A stretch of DNA of 64,000 nucleotides from Porites lobata (taxonomy: Eukaryota > Cnidaria > Anthozoa > Scleractinia > Poritidae). The translations under genes were made by a program, and so were the position numbers. The notes beneath the pieces are model-generated. The model searched no databases. It saw nothing but the letters and a program-made list of their open reading frames with translations, and was not told where the DNA came from. The stretch covers positions 1,110,001 to 1,174,000 of the forward strand of contig CALNXK010000156.1 of assembly GCA_942486035.1 (NCBI GenBank). The letters are read 5' to 3'. Positions 34,322 through 46,390 of the stretch are shown here, piece by piece (position 1 is the first letter of the stretch; the number at the start of each line of letters is the position of its first letter).

Positions 34322-37300
34322 CTACTCGCATCCAGCAAATTCTAACGTGACGTTATCACCAACAAGCACAAACGGTGCCCAGTATTTGACTGCACCAAAC
34401 TCCTCAGATTCTCTCATGTAGTTCATCGCTTGGTTTAAGGCTTCACTTGCACTTTTTCCTTTCACAAGATGTTGATAGAAATTTTTCATAAACTCAAGAG
34501 TGGCCTTGTCGTCAATCGCCCACAATGATACCAGAACAGAACGAGCACCGGCACCTAAAAACGCTCGTGCTATGCCAACCACGCCTTCTGCTTTGATCTC
34601 ACCATGGGCACTATGACAACAACTGAGTACAACCAGTCTTGCACGAATCTGAACACGCTTTACATCTTTCATCGTCAAAATGAAATCCATCTCACCATTA
34701 TCTGGCGCCAGGGCAATTTCACCCGTTTCCATGCTGCCATGTGCAGCGATGTGCACCAAAGCAACCGAACCGAGTCGTCTTAACACCGCATCCTTTGTGG
34801 CCTGTCTTCCAATAAGAGGTGCACAACCAAGCATTTTACCAATTATCTCAACTTCCTCTCTGGCATACGGCAACTGCTCCAGCTCTGTCACATCTTGCAC
34901 CCACGGATCACCCACAAGAAGCACGCCAGACTTACAGTGGTAATCTAACGGACAATCTGCGATCATTTTCAAGCTGCTGAGAGATGGAGCCACGCGAATT
35001 CTGAATGATTCACAGAGGTATCTGGAGTTTGGACCCTTAAACGCAGCAAAAGGGGCCAAGCAAAGTGGGCCTTCGGGGACAAATATGAGTTCACTTCCAG
35101 AAAAAAGATCTTGAGTAGGATCAATGACGATCTCGTAGAACGTATTCAAAGCACTTTTTTGAAGGTGTAAGTGCTGGATTTGTCTGCAATCTTGAGGTGA
35201 TCTTTTAACTGTTAGTCTTTCGTCACTTGCCAATTTAAGTGAGCGATCTTCACATTCAACGTTATCTCTTGCGCCAATTTCCTGACAGACAAGCTCCACA
35301 AGAGACTCAAAGAAAGTGCTGATTTTGTTCTGCGTACTGATCTGGTTGCTTCTTAATTCAACTTCCTTTCCTTTATGATAAACCCAGCAAACTAACTCGT
35401 TCTTTCCTAGCGCCATAAATATAGTATTCGGAGGAATGCGATTAGAGAGTTCATGAAAGGATCTGTTGCCTTTACCTGACTCAGCATCATTCAATTTCAA
35501 TCCATAATTATGCGCCATAAGGTCTTTTAGACCTTGTGCCCGTCCTTGCTCAGCAGAAAACAAAGCTTCCGCAACCTTGCCTTCGGCTAACATCAAGCGC
35601 CAAAGCGCAGCGTATATTGTTTGGTATCGATCCCTTAAGCTTATTTTCCACTCGTCGTTCAGTTGAAGACGATCTCTGATATTATTTACCAAAGAAACAC
35701 TAAGTTGGTAATACTCAATAGCCAATGAAAGTTGGCCTAGACATTCATAATAGTAACCAAGATTCCAACACGCTATTCCTTCTCCCAATGTCTCACCCGA
35801 TTCTCTTGAAATCTGCCGTTGACGTTCAAAGTATTCTTTGGCTGTTTTAAAATCTCCAAGGCTGAGAATGTCGTTACCAAGATTGCCATAAGCCGCTCCC
35901 TCTCCCGATCTGTCACCCAATTCTTTAGCAATTTTTAGGCAACGTTCATGAAAGTTTACGGCTGCTTCCAAATCTCCTAGACTACTATGGGCGCTACCAA
36001 GATTGCCACACGCTCTTCCTTCTCCAGATTTGTCACCCAATTCTTTGGCAATTTTCAGGTCACGCTCGTAGTAGTCTATGGCTGTCTTAAAATCTCCCAG
36101 ACCTCTATAAGAGTTGCCAATATTGCTATAGGCTGTCCCTTCTCCTGATCGGTTCTCCAATTCCTTCGCAATTTTCATATGCCTTTCATGGTAATATAAG
36201 GCTGTTTCAAAATCTCCCAGACTAAGACGGGCGTTGCCAAGATTGCCATACGCTCTTCCTTCTGCCAGTCTGTCACACAACTCTTTCGCAATTTTCAGGT
36301 CGCGTTCGTGGTAGTCTATAGTTTTCTTAAAATCTCCCAGACAGCGATGAGCGATGCCAAGATTTGCATACGCCGCTCCTTCTCCCGATTGGTCACCCAT
36401 TTCTTTTGCAATTTTAAGATGACTATCATAGTAGTCTATGGCTGTTTTAAAATCTCCCAGGCTGCGATGGCCGATGCCAAGATTGCAATACGCTCTTCCT
36501 TCTCCAGATTTGTCACCAAGGTCTTTCGCAATTTTCAGGTGACTTTCATGGTAGTCTATGGCTGTTTTAAAATTCCCCAGACTCTGATGGGTCATGCCAA
36601 GATTGCCGTACGCTGCTGCTTCTCCCAATCTGTCACCCAAGGCTTTCGCAATTTTCAGACCACGGTCAAGGTACTCTATGGTTGTTTTAAAATCTCCTAA
36701 ACAGTGATGGGCGTGGCCAAGATTGCAATATGCCACCTACTCTCCCCATCTGTCGCCCAGTTCTTTCGCAATCTTTAGGTGCCGTTGATGGTAGTGTATG
36801 GCCTTCTTGAAATCTCCTAGACTGTGGTGGGTTGTGCCAAGATTGGAATACGTAGCTCCTTCCTTCCATCTATGATTCATTTCCTGAGCAATTTTCAGGT
36901 CACTTTCATGGTACTCTATGGTTGTTTTTAAACTTGTCAGTCCGCCATGAAGGGTGATGCCAAAATTGTCATCCTTCGTGCGAGGATACTGTGAAAAAAA
37001 CGCGTAAAATGTATGAACACGTCTTATGTAGCTTTTTAGTTTTGTTCAGTTTCAAATTTCTGCCTATTTCTACCCTTTTTCGACTAAAAGGTGTCTTAAT
37101 GGATGCAGGGGCAACAATTTTCTAAATTGCTGAAAGAGAGAAAAAATCAACAACAGATCTTAAAGACATTTAGCAAAATTCAGTAAATATCTCACTTTAG
37201 GTCATGTTAGCTAGATGTCCTCATGTGATCATCCTGAGTTTAATCACCGACTTGTAGCATATTATTTGTTGATTCCAGCCACAGAGCCTATTATTTGAGT

Positions 37301-40300
37301 TCGATCACAAGAGGATTTGAATGGCTTGGCTGGTAGCCCTGAAACGACCAATTATTTCAGTGGTAACATGAACGGAATATTGGTAACTGTGAACTGTGGA
37401 ATTAGAGTTTTTGATGAAAGAAAACACATTGCATTTGAGATATTGTTGCACTGCTTTAAACCCGGGGCGTATAAAATGAAACAACTACGCGACTGACAAG
37501 CGACTCGAACGACTTCATGAAAGGAGAAACATCTGCTCGCACGGTATTTAACCAGTATTAGCAACCTAAAAACAAGTAAAATCCGAGGAAAATTTATGTT
37601 AGAAATTAACCTCTGGGTCTCCGAGGATGAGAAAGGCTCTTCATGCATCGAGTATGATCTTTGTTGAGCGTGCCCTGAATGTTGCTACGATACATTTTCC
37701 AGCCCAGGACTAATAGCCGTGCGCTTGGTATTGTGGGATCAGTTACGACCATCGATTTATCAATGAACGGATGATCACATTCAAACAAGCCAGTTTGACG
37801 AGAGAAAACAAGCTTGGCTAGTCGAAAAGTAGGGCTGCGGCGACTTCAAAGACTCGACGCTATTCCGGCAAATCCTCCTTTTCCTCTCCTCGACCAGGTA
37901 GAAGACAAAGGAGGCTCTGCTTACAGGCTGGTCTTTCCATCACCAACAAACAGATTCCTTTTTGCCTGTTTCCCGGGTTTGTTCAGTTATAGATGACAGA
38001 AGGTGTCAAAATGTGGAGATCAGTGCCCCACCATTTTTTTGCTCTCAGCAGAATGGAGTTGGAAACTGGGAAATCCAAATTTCATTTCTTGAGCAAATAT
38101 GCTCATTTCAAATTTTTTAAAAAAATTTCTCTTGAATTGCATTTAAACTAAGAATGATATACGCACCCGAGCGTTATATATGTATGCCTACCGTATTGAC
38201 ATGGGCTGCTTATTTGCAAATCCCAAAGTTGATTGGAAATAACAGACTTAGAATTTGTAAGGGTTCTCTAATTATGTGAGGGTGAACGACGGAGTTTGAT
38301 TTTACGTTAATTCTTTGTACAGCTAGGCTAAGAGAGCAACTATAGGTGTCTGCTTTGCAGTCTCTTGTATAGCGAACTACGAGCTCCTTCAATTTGGCAC
38401 ATTCAATAGCACTGAGCCTCCACTGGTACGTAATTAAAGCATTTTTTCACCCTTACCTTTTCTCCAAGATTGTCTTTCAGCCTATTTTGTCCTCTCGCAG
38501 CCCTTTTCCGTAATTCCAACAACTTTCGGTTCTTTGGGTCAGTCTTGTAGTAGTTAAAATGTTAATTATTTGATATAAACAAGAATATTACAAGGCTACG
38601 TTTAGTGCATTGAGAGAACTTACTGCACAGCAAAGACTAATATTCAATTAAGATTGCTATTTTGTAGAATTGTGAAGAGTGGATATACCGGCAGTTTTGT
38701 TTATTTGATTGGAAACATACTGCATGAACTAGAAAAAGCAGCACCAAGTTAGATCGGGTACGGGAAAAAGACCGTTACCTGAAACAGCATTATTTAAAAG
38801 TCGAATTCTTATTAGCGTCAATCCAGGGTTAAATGTGAACAGAGCATTTGAGTAGTGATATTAACTAACGGGCTGATCATGATCGCCCTTTGAGCAATTC
38901 GATCCTAAACTCTAAAAAAGGATACTGCTAATCCCTTGTCACACCAGGTAATGGCGTCGTTAAATTTATCTAACTGAACGCAAGCACTTGCACCTGAAAA
39001 AGAAAAAACAACTGCTCAACTACAATGCATTTGGGCTAAGAAAGCAACGATAAATTGATCTATATGTGTTATCTTAAACGACAGACTGTCAGTTAACGCA
39101 AGGAAAGTTTTCAAATATTCACGCACCGGCTGATTTTCTTCGGGAAAAAAAATGTTGTCAAAGGGTATATGCAAAGTTAACCTACCCCGCACAAAAGCTT
39201 TTAGAAAAGATGGTTGCAATTCCACGGCCATTTTTGCATCATTCAGTGCTTCGGTGTAACTCCCTGCGAAAGAGATAATGCATTCAAAAACGTTACACAC
39301 CCGAAACACAGAGCATAGCATGAAGATGACGAAGTAACACATCTTTTTAGTTTGTATCATGTTTTCCCATTTCAGATCATGTAACGTTACTCTGCAGAAC
39401 ACATTTTTTTCCGACTTTTTTGCCCTATCCAAGTGCGTATGTATACATAATTGAAAGAGCGTTTTCACATGTCGTCACGGCGGCCATATTTGCGTTCCAA
39501 AACAATGAAACAGCGGCCATGTTGTTGTCCCAAACAAATCCTGTGGTAGCTGGACTCTTTTCTTATGTATTAAAAAACGCTTTCTTTTGTTCCAATAAAT
39601 TTGCATAGGTGATAGATGTTGGCCACGTGAGTGAAAACGTTCTATATTACCTATTGATATTTATGTGCCAACCAGGAGTTTCACTCGTTACACATTAGTA
39701 TATCAAAAACAGTGTTTGCAAACATAACCATGTGATGTCTCCTATAGCTGACTTACCTAGCATTAAATCATCGCCGAGTACAAAACCACCACATAAAAAG
39801 TCTCAGAAAGATGTTTAAGGCAACCAATAGCAACTTCTTACCCAAATTAAAAAGTGCTGCCGCCCTGTTGCTGTACAGTTTGGCGTTCAGTTCTTTATCC
39901 TTGCAATTCACTTTAATGCCCTCTGTGTAGTAGTTAATGGCGCTGCTGAAATTCTTCCTGTTGTACTCATCGTTACCTTCATTCTTGTAAACGTCTGCAA
40001 TTGCTGCAATGAAGTAATATATAATTACGTCTGCGAAATTTTTAATTTCTTTAAATTTAGAAATAAACTTTGCGTAATATTGGCTCTCGTCTGGTCTACT
40101 GTCAGCAGGGGTTGCCCGTGTAAAAAACACGGTGGTTTAAACCCCGACAAAATGTTTTTTGTAGAATTGATAAGGGCTTCATCGTATTGCTGAATGCAAT
40201 TTTTCGTCCTTGATCTATGGCTTTTCCTCACCTTTTAAATTGTCATCATCAAACTGGAGAGTTTCATCAGCTGGTAATGTGACATCAGCTGCCTCTGGAC

Positions 40301-40310
40301 TTTTCTTCAT
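34322..40310 (-). CDS. TPR-CHAT protein A, six coding exons with one in-frame stop (possible pseudogene)
   Basis: Coding exons, minus strand: 40232-40310 (from ATG 40310; start uncertain), 39842-40003, 39186-39263, 38926-38993, 38457-38543, 34322-36988; 3141 nt with agreeing phases. The N-terminus has a TTC4/STI1-like TPR block ([30 protein letters not shown]). The large exon encodes about 11 forty-residue TPR units of kinesin-light-chain type, a linker with [12 protein letters not shown], and a C-terminal CHAT domain (caspase-like clan CD). The dyad is present: His at about residue 908 in [10 protein letters not shown] and Cys at about 949 in LSCCHS. One codon, 36737-36739, is TAG (residue about 242), between TPR units 2 and 3 of the long array; every downstream codon remains open. 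Either the allele is dead, it is truncated, or the base is a sequencing error. An AUG-less 804-codon frame follows the stop. Paralogue of gene B. The cellular role of metazoan TPR-CHAT proteins is largely unknown. Confidence 0.85.
36737..36739 (-). other. In-frame TAG in TPR-CHAT gene A
   Basis: The minus strand reads GGA GAG TAG GTG GCA TAT, where other repeat units have GEG(K/R/A)AY at the same place. The stop occupies the second Gly position of the GEG motif, so it is a nonsense change rather than a frameshift. Confidence 0.85.
39457..39642. mobile_element. MITE with GAGCGTTTTCAC ends, copy 2 (gene A intron)
   Basis: GAGCGTTTTCACATGTCGTC at the left and the inverse of CACGTGAGTGAAAACGTTC at the right are inverted repeats. 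The interior has 'ggcggccat' and 'ttttgttccaataaatttg', shared with the copy at 26445-26750. Confidence 0.6.
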
Positions 40311-40524
40311 GACTGCTGTAGACTGGTGTGAGATTGCATCTTTTTTCTAGCAACTGTTACTGGAGCCTGATAAGAGAAATGGATGATTAGGTCCTCGTCC
40401 ATGTGTTTGTTATTAACACGATCTGCTGTATTCGCAGACTGGTTTAGACTGCTGTAAGATAAGCCTAATATTTTCTAACAACTGTTACTTGAGACTGATA
40501 AGAGAATGGAGGATTTAGTCCAGG

Positions 40525-41229
40525 GCCCGGTTGCATAAAACCTACACTTAAGTGCCCACTTAAGTAGGTCACTTACGAATCCGTTATGGGTACACTTACG
40601 GGTGTTGCATGAAACGCACTTAGCACTCTCGTAAGTTACTCTTTTACGTGGTAACTTACGGGTTCACTTAAAGGCACACGTAACTTTGATGTAGTACTTT
40701 ATTAATGACTCACTCTTTTTTTTTAAGCTAACCATCGGTGAGTGTAAAGAAAGTTTTCATTCGTTTCGAACACTTTTAAGCCTTAAAAAAAATGAAATTT
40801 GCATGCAATCGTTATTTTTCTTCAATGTGTACTGAAAATGATAATTCTTCTTCTTTTTTCACAATGTCGGCTTTAAAGTGTACATCAGAGGTTGACAAAG
40901 CGCATTAGAACGAATTACGTGAAGAAAAATTACTTTTTTTCACTTCTCAGAAAAAGATCTCGTTAACTTTAGTAAAAACAGTAACGATACGGGACCTACA
41001 TAGGTCCCGTAAATTTACGTGCTATTTTCCCCCTAAAAAACGTTTTATGCAACACCCACAATTTCTGTTGCATAACCGACAATTAAGTGAACACTTACGA
41101 AAATCGTAAGTACAACCACTTAATTGAATTCCCTAAGTGGACCACTTAAGTGATTTAATGCAACTCACTTAAGCTGCGAGTACACGTACGTATACCCGTA
41201 GTTGTTACGGGCGTTTTATGCAACTGGGC
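40525..41229 (-). mobile_element. 705-bp nonautonomous DNA transposon, CCAGG target duplication, copy 2
   Basis: This is the reverse complement of the element at 33370-34076, nearly full length, with CCAGG at 40520-40524 and 41230-41234. It lies just upstream of the first coding exon of gene A (40310), so gene A is bracketed by two inverted copies about 7 kb apart. Confidence 0.85.
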
Positions 41230-41590
41230 CCAGGCCCACGTTCTCATGCACTCCGGATTCTCTCTATCCGCGCAGTTATACATTTGGGAATTAAATAACA
41301 AAAATAGTTAATCCTGAGGTTCGTCAATAAATAATACATTTCTTTTGTTTTATTTCCCTGACGGCCCATCAGCCAAGCATGAATTTCAGGATATATCGAA
41401 ATTTGTCTATTATAACTGTATAATATAGAGAATACTTCATGGAACGCGTGCTGGCGGCGTACGGTATTTACGCACGAGTTGTTGACGTATCAGAAATTTT
41501 ACTCGTTCGCTACGCACACTCGTTCGATTTCTGATACAAAAACAACAAGTGATTAAATACCGTACAAAGCACTTTCCATGTGGTATTGTG

Positions 41591-42268
41591 TTTATTATAT
41601 ACATACTGAGAAATTCATCATTTTGGCGGCCTTTTTATTTTAAATCTTTCAAAAATGCTAAAATTTGCCGCTACACACTTACCGCAAAATGACAACGAAA
41701 ACGAAGTATCAGCGTTTTAGTAAAAACGTTTGTTATAAACATAAATGACGGTAAGGATATGAGGTAATCCAAGAACTATAAGTAATCTTAACCGTTTATT
41801 CTCAATAAACAATTAAAAATAAGTGAATTTAGGTAAAATGGCCGGTTTCAATATAAGCTTAACCTTAAATGAAAGGCAAAGTAGCTCCGACAAAAAGCAC
41901 AACAAAAGCTTACGTCTCGTTCTGTTTTTCCCTTTCTGCTGTTGTTTCGCCGGCTCTCTACCGTTTTCTTTATCGACAGTGAAACAAACGAAACTATTCC
42001 ACTCCATTTCCGAAATGTTTTCCCTTTTTCAGCGAGAAAAACTCTTTGAGTAAAACTTTTTTCGTTGAATGTGTGCGAAGCGGCGCTGCAATAAAAGGCG
42101 GGAATTTTGGCGCGAAACTCACACACCTCTGTGGCTTCTGATTGGATGTATCATTTTTTTCACGTGTGAAAACCATTGTTCGCTCCTCTGATTGGCTAGA
42201 ACTAATTTGCGTACGAAAATTTACGACATAGCTTTTTGGTGAGTATTTCTCAGTATGTATATAATAAA
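41591..42268. mobile_element. Element with TTTATTATATACATACTGAG inverted ends
   Basis: TTTATTATATACATACTGAG then AAAT at the left is inverted at the right (42245-42268). The 678-bp body has several small ORFs on both strands without recognisable domains. Related palindromic sequence (ACGGTATTTA…TAAATACCGT) lies just left at 41460-41570 and may belong to the same or a nested element. Confidence 0.6.
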
Positions 42269-42429
42269 GACCAATATAGGTTGTCCTCCTTTCTTTTCGG
42301 TTGTTTTATCGCAGGTTGCATTACTCAGGTCACTTTAGGCCTGACTATCTAACTGAATATGCATATTTTGATAAAATGCTATTTTGAATGGTTTGCTTCA
42401 GTGTTGTCTTTCATGTACAGCTGTTAGAA

Positions 42430-42629
42430 GAGAGATTTAATTTACGGCAAACGGCAAACGTCAGATTCAAGTTGAGAATTTCTGTTACAGACAAAATAAC
42501 GTAAACCAACTAATTTGGGAGTAGGAGTAATGAACATTAAAGCGATTAAAGCACAGGTTAAAGGAAAACTTGGTCACGTGAACAAATTCACGTTTTCTGT
42601 TTGCCGTACACGTGAATCTAAATCCCTCT
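42430..42629. mobile_element. 200-bp MITE with AGAGRGATTTA…CGGCAAAC ends
   Basis: AGAGATTTAATTTACGGCAA then ACGGCAAACG at the left is matched inversely by CTGTTTGCCGTACACGTGAA then TCTAAATCCCTCT at the right. A related end is at 31910-31949. Confidence 0.55.
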
Positions 42630-43007
42630 GTTATCAGAAGGAGGCATGTTTTCAAGTCTTTCGTGTCCCATATTTTCAAGCATTTAGTTATTTGTGTCGC
42701 CCTAGAATTCAGCAAATAGTTGTTTATCTTTCTGTAAGTATTATTTTGAGTTTATGTTGCTCTCCCTTCGAGGTCCTTCGAGTTCGCCTCAGTCGAAGAA
42801 GTAGTTTGACGAGTTTGCCTCCTAGTATAGTCGTTTGGTGCGTTTTTCTCGCTGTTTTGACAAGTTTGGGTCTTGTATCGCAGTACATTCACCCCTAGCG
42901 TAAATAACAATTGTCTCGCTGTAACAAGTGAGATCTAGTCTCAATTTTGTGGTCACCTTGTATCCTTAACTGTCTCGCAGTACATTCGCCTGTCTCCTAA
43001 AAAAAAT

Positions 43008-44262
43008 TTTGCAGCCTACAATTAAAATCGCTGAATAAAGAAGTCACCCGCCATATTCTCCATAATGAAGGGACTTTTTTTTTCAAATCATTTTGTGTTC
43101 ACTGATGTGAAACCAAAACAAAAATAGCCATCCGCTTTCCTTCTTATTCGATCGAGCAACCGTTGCAGTCGTTACAGAGTCAGACTCGTCCAGTAAGATA
43201 ATAAAAGAAGGAAAAAATCACATACACATGATTGAATGATGACTTTTCTTCTTTACATATTTTAATAACAGCAAAGAAATCTTGCACAACTTCGTCGTCA
43301 CCGTTTCCGAATGAATGTCATTCATCAAGGAGAATTGTTTCAGTTCAGATACATTTAATATTCGAAAGCTAATAACTTCCTAAACGGTTCTTTTCACGAC
43401 TATCCTAATGAAATCCCCTGACAGTTACCTTCTTCTTCCCTAAACCGTTTCGCTTTCAGCTTTTCCAATAGATACTGACACACGTCACATAACAGAAAAG
43501 CATGATTACGGATCTTACCTCAGCTCTCCGATCGGCAAGATCTTTCGAGTTGTTTGCCCAGGAAACGTAAGTAATACAGTATCCCAATTTGTCCTATTGA
43601 AACCGATTGACCATTTGAAAACTTCACGAAATTTCAGAGCTTGCTTTTATCTGATCTAAGTAGATTCAACTATCAAACATTCACTCCTGAAGAAAGAAGC
43701 TCAATATCCTTAATGATCATAAATATTCCTTTTTGCAGAGAACAAAGCATGTTTACGCACCGTCGCCCTTGCACAAATCTGCGCATTTTGAAACAACTTG
43801 AAACAAGATTTAAACCATTGAACTTAAATCTAACAGTGATCACGGCTAACCAATTTGGAAGACGCTGTTTCACACACCCAAGTGATTTCATGACCTTTCA
43901 TGGTGACTGAATATTGACTCACTCACTGATATCTGAGGAGCTCTGCCTCGCTCTGCACCTGGCTATGACTACAACATGAAGAAAGAAAAACACCATTTTA
44001 CATTGAGAGAGCGAAGAATCCTTCAATGATTTTCTATTTTAAGTATTCAGACAAGAGCTTTGATAATGTTGCTGTTAGAGGCGAGGAGCGCATTTTTAGG
44101 CCTCTTGTAAATTCGTTGAATGAAAGTTATGCCTCAGCCTACAATTGAAACTCCCGAATAAAGAAAAGTCATCATGTTTATTCATAATGAAGTGAATTAT
44201 TTTAAAATTATTAAATAAATGTCTTTACTAGCTAACAAAAATATCCATCCGCTTTCCCTACC
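43008..44262. repeat. 130-bp direct repeats 1.1 kb apart around gene A 5' region
   Basis: Sequence from 'gcagcctacaatt' through 'aataaagaa', 'cataatgaagtga' and 'atccatccgctttcc' occurs at about 43008-43142 and again at about 44134-44262. They flank the putative first exon of gene A. They are diverged, so the duplication is not recent. Confidence 0.6.
43519..43570 (-). other. Putative 5' noncoding exon of TPR-CHAT gene A
   Basis: The minus strand ends in GCTGAG then a donor GTAAGATCCGTA. Gene B has the same GCTGAG|GTAAGATCCGTA at 59189, in the same relative position upstream. Both contain stops or lack a continuing frame, so a 5' UTR exon is the simplest reading. The 5' boundary is not defined. 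Confidence 0.45.
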
Positions 44263-44699
44263 TGAGCTAGCCTGTGAGCAGCATTTCGCATCGACTTTTT
44301 CGATGCAGATATTCAAATTCCAAGGTCTTCTAGCAAGCTCTCCTTCCTTTTCCCGCCCCGTCTACAGAGCGCCCCGGAGAGCTTGCTCGCAGACTATATT
44401 TGAACAAGTGGAGCCGCCACAGAAAATATCCATACCATACCACAGAAAACTTCCTTATTTTAACCCCCTCTTGACTTCGGAAATACCAAAATGGGTTACC
44501 CCCATGCCCTCGGAATTCCATAATCGTTAACCCCCTTCCGGCTTCCATTCAAATTTTCCACTTTTTCGACAAACCCCTCGGAATTCCGGGCAGTGTCGTA
44601 AATACGCCCAATTTCACGCTTACTTTCTGCAAAATATTTCAAATGACTCCACCTCTGTACTTCCAGAAATTCTGGAATGAAACTTTTTCAAAAAAAAAT

Positions 44700-45216
44700 A
44701 GCTCACTTCGGAAAAGAGTGATAGCCTGGGACCCAAACTAGGCACGTTGGCATTTATGGAATTATTTGGGGGGACGCGAATGTCAGTAAACAAACATGGC
44801 GGAAAGTGAAGTGGAATGTTTCAGCGGGGTTCAAAATAGCAAAAAGGGTGCTCAAAATAGCAAAAAGGAAGGTGGAATTGAAAGAAAAAAAGCATGAAAA
44901 TGTGAAGCTGAAGGAAAAAGATGGTCCAGGGTGAATTTTACCTCGAGAAACAACAGAAGAATGCAGCGTGAAACAGCTTCAAAGATGGCTTCTTTGCCGT
45001 GAAGCCAAAACAACCGCAAAGAAAGCGCAGCTCGTACAAAAATAAGTACGCGTGGACCAGGAGGTTCCTGAAATTATTTGTACACAAAAAACACAACAAC
45101 TTGCACGTCTCGTCATAATCTTCAAGGTGGCTGTTCGACCTGTCCCCCCAAACAATCCCATATATGAACGCGCGCTTAGTTTGGTTCTCAGGCTATTACT
45201 CTTTTCCGAATTGAGC
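44700..45216. mobile_element. 517-bp element with roughly 45-bp inverted ends
   Basis: AGCTCACTTCGGAAAAGAGT then GATAGCCTGGGACCCAAACTA at the left is matched inversely by TTAGTTTGGTTCTCAGGCTA then TTACTCTTTTCCGAATTGAGCT at the right. No transposase ORF. The ends are unusually long and well matched for a MITE. Confidence 0.7.
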
Positions 45217-45311
45217 TGTAGAAGTTAAACCGCTGTTAAACGGATGCAACCTGCATTAACTTAACATTGTCTCAAACAGGTACAGAACCTTAAAATATAA
45301 TAGAATATCTT

Positions 45312-45690
45312 GTGATGATTAGAGCGTTTAGTTTCGGACTATTAGTGACCATTCATATGCTCCGTTTCTTCCAACAAATCGCCAGAGATCTGAAAACCTT
45401 TTTAATAATTCCTAAGGTGAATGCTGTATTTTTTTTTCACTTTAATGACAGGCTTTTTTTCACTTTAATGACAGGCTTCACTTTAATGACAGGCTTTGCA
45501 ATCCGCCATAAAGAAGCTGAAGAAAACGAAAAGAAAAGAGTGTAGCCATGCAAATAACTTTTGTATTGGATTCTGAGGTGAAAAATGAATTTAACATCAA
45601 TAGCCCATTTCCGAGTTTACCCCAACCCCTGTTATCAAGCTTTTGATATGAAAATGATTTTTTATTTTCATGCAAATAAACTCATTTACA
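45312..45690 (+). pseudogene. Orphan duplicate of ACTR5 intron 12 and exon 13
   Basis: The segment aligns by eye with 25205-25600: shared GCGTTTAGTTTCGGAC, AGTGACCA, AGATCTGAAAA, TTTTTAATAATTCCTAA, GACAGGCTTTGCAATCCGCC, GTAGCCATGCAAA and TTCTGAGGTGAAAAAT. The exon part (about 45491-45577) has lost internal bases relative to 25391-25486, which breaks its frame. The acceptor region TTCACTTTAATGACAGGCTT is present three times at 45437-45496. No other ACTR5 exon follows. Confidence 0.85.
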
Positions 45691-45699
45691 CAAAAATTA

Positions 45700-46390
45700 A
45701 AAAGGAAAAAGCAAAGGTGGACTTAAAAGGTAGCTTTCTTTTTACTCTAAAGGTTCTCATTTTTAAAAGCAGAGACTTGACACTTAAATTCTTAAAACAG
45801 AAAGGCGTTTGTTATAAACTTTGTGTTACATTGAAACTGACTGGCAATTTAACAGCGCTTTACTACACGAATAGCGCTTTTGATAGAACTAATTGCAAAA
45901 TAGATATATAACTTGTAAATACGAACAAACTCAAATACACCTGTACACAAAAATTGATGTAAAATAAACCTAGAAAAGTATTTGTACATGTCGAAACCTC
46001 TTTGAGCACATACGGTGTGTTGTCTACGAGCCTTAACTACTCAGAGGACGAAAGGAGAAAGAGTTGAACGAAAACCTTCCACACCCTTCGGAAATCCTGA
46101 CAAGAAGATGAACACGTTCATAAGTAGTATAGAACGCACTAAACGAACCATTTTTGTCAAGGCCGTCCTTACAAGCGCATAAGCTCCTTATGCTCAGACT
46201 AATGCTTATGCTTGCCTCGCTAGTGAGCTGGGACCAGGCCCCAAGTTGTTCAAAAGGTGAATAATGTTATCAACTAGATAAATTTCTATCTAGTGCATGG
46301 CGCGATTGGTTTTCCTAATACTTATTCGCTGTACAGTGATTTAGAAGTTGCTTGAATAACGCTATCCAACGTTTGAACAAGCGGGGCCAG
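45700..46390. repeat. Duplicate of ACTR5-gene A spacer (copy of 32455-33369)
   Basis: Begins 'ggtggacttaaaaggtagctttc', parallel to 'tgtggacttaaaaggcagctttc' at 32470, and continues through 'caggaaaaccttccacaccc'-like and 'gcggggccagg' blocks. It lacks the 146-bp insertion and the 707-bp transposon of the first copy. Confidence 0.85.

Noticed and set aside
36308..36700. 130-codon plus-strand ORF over gene A
   Set aside because: Antisense shadow of the repetitive TPR exon; the repeats keep the opposite frame open. Similar shadows occur over gene B at 48041-48515, 49621-49905 and 50243-50515.
36687..36869. Second minus-strand frame upstream of the gene A stop, suggesting a frameshift
   Set aside because: The original TPR frame remains open from 36988 down to the TAG, so the lesion is a stop codon and not a shift.
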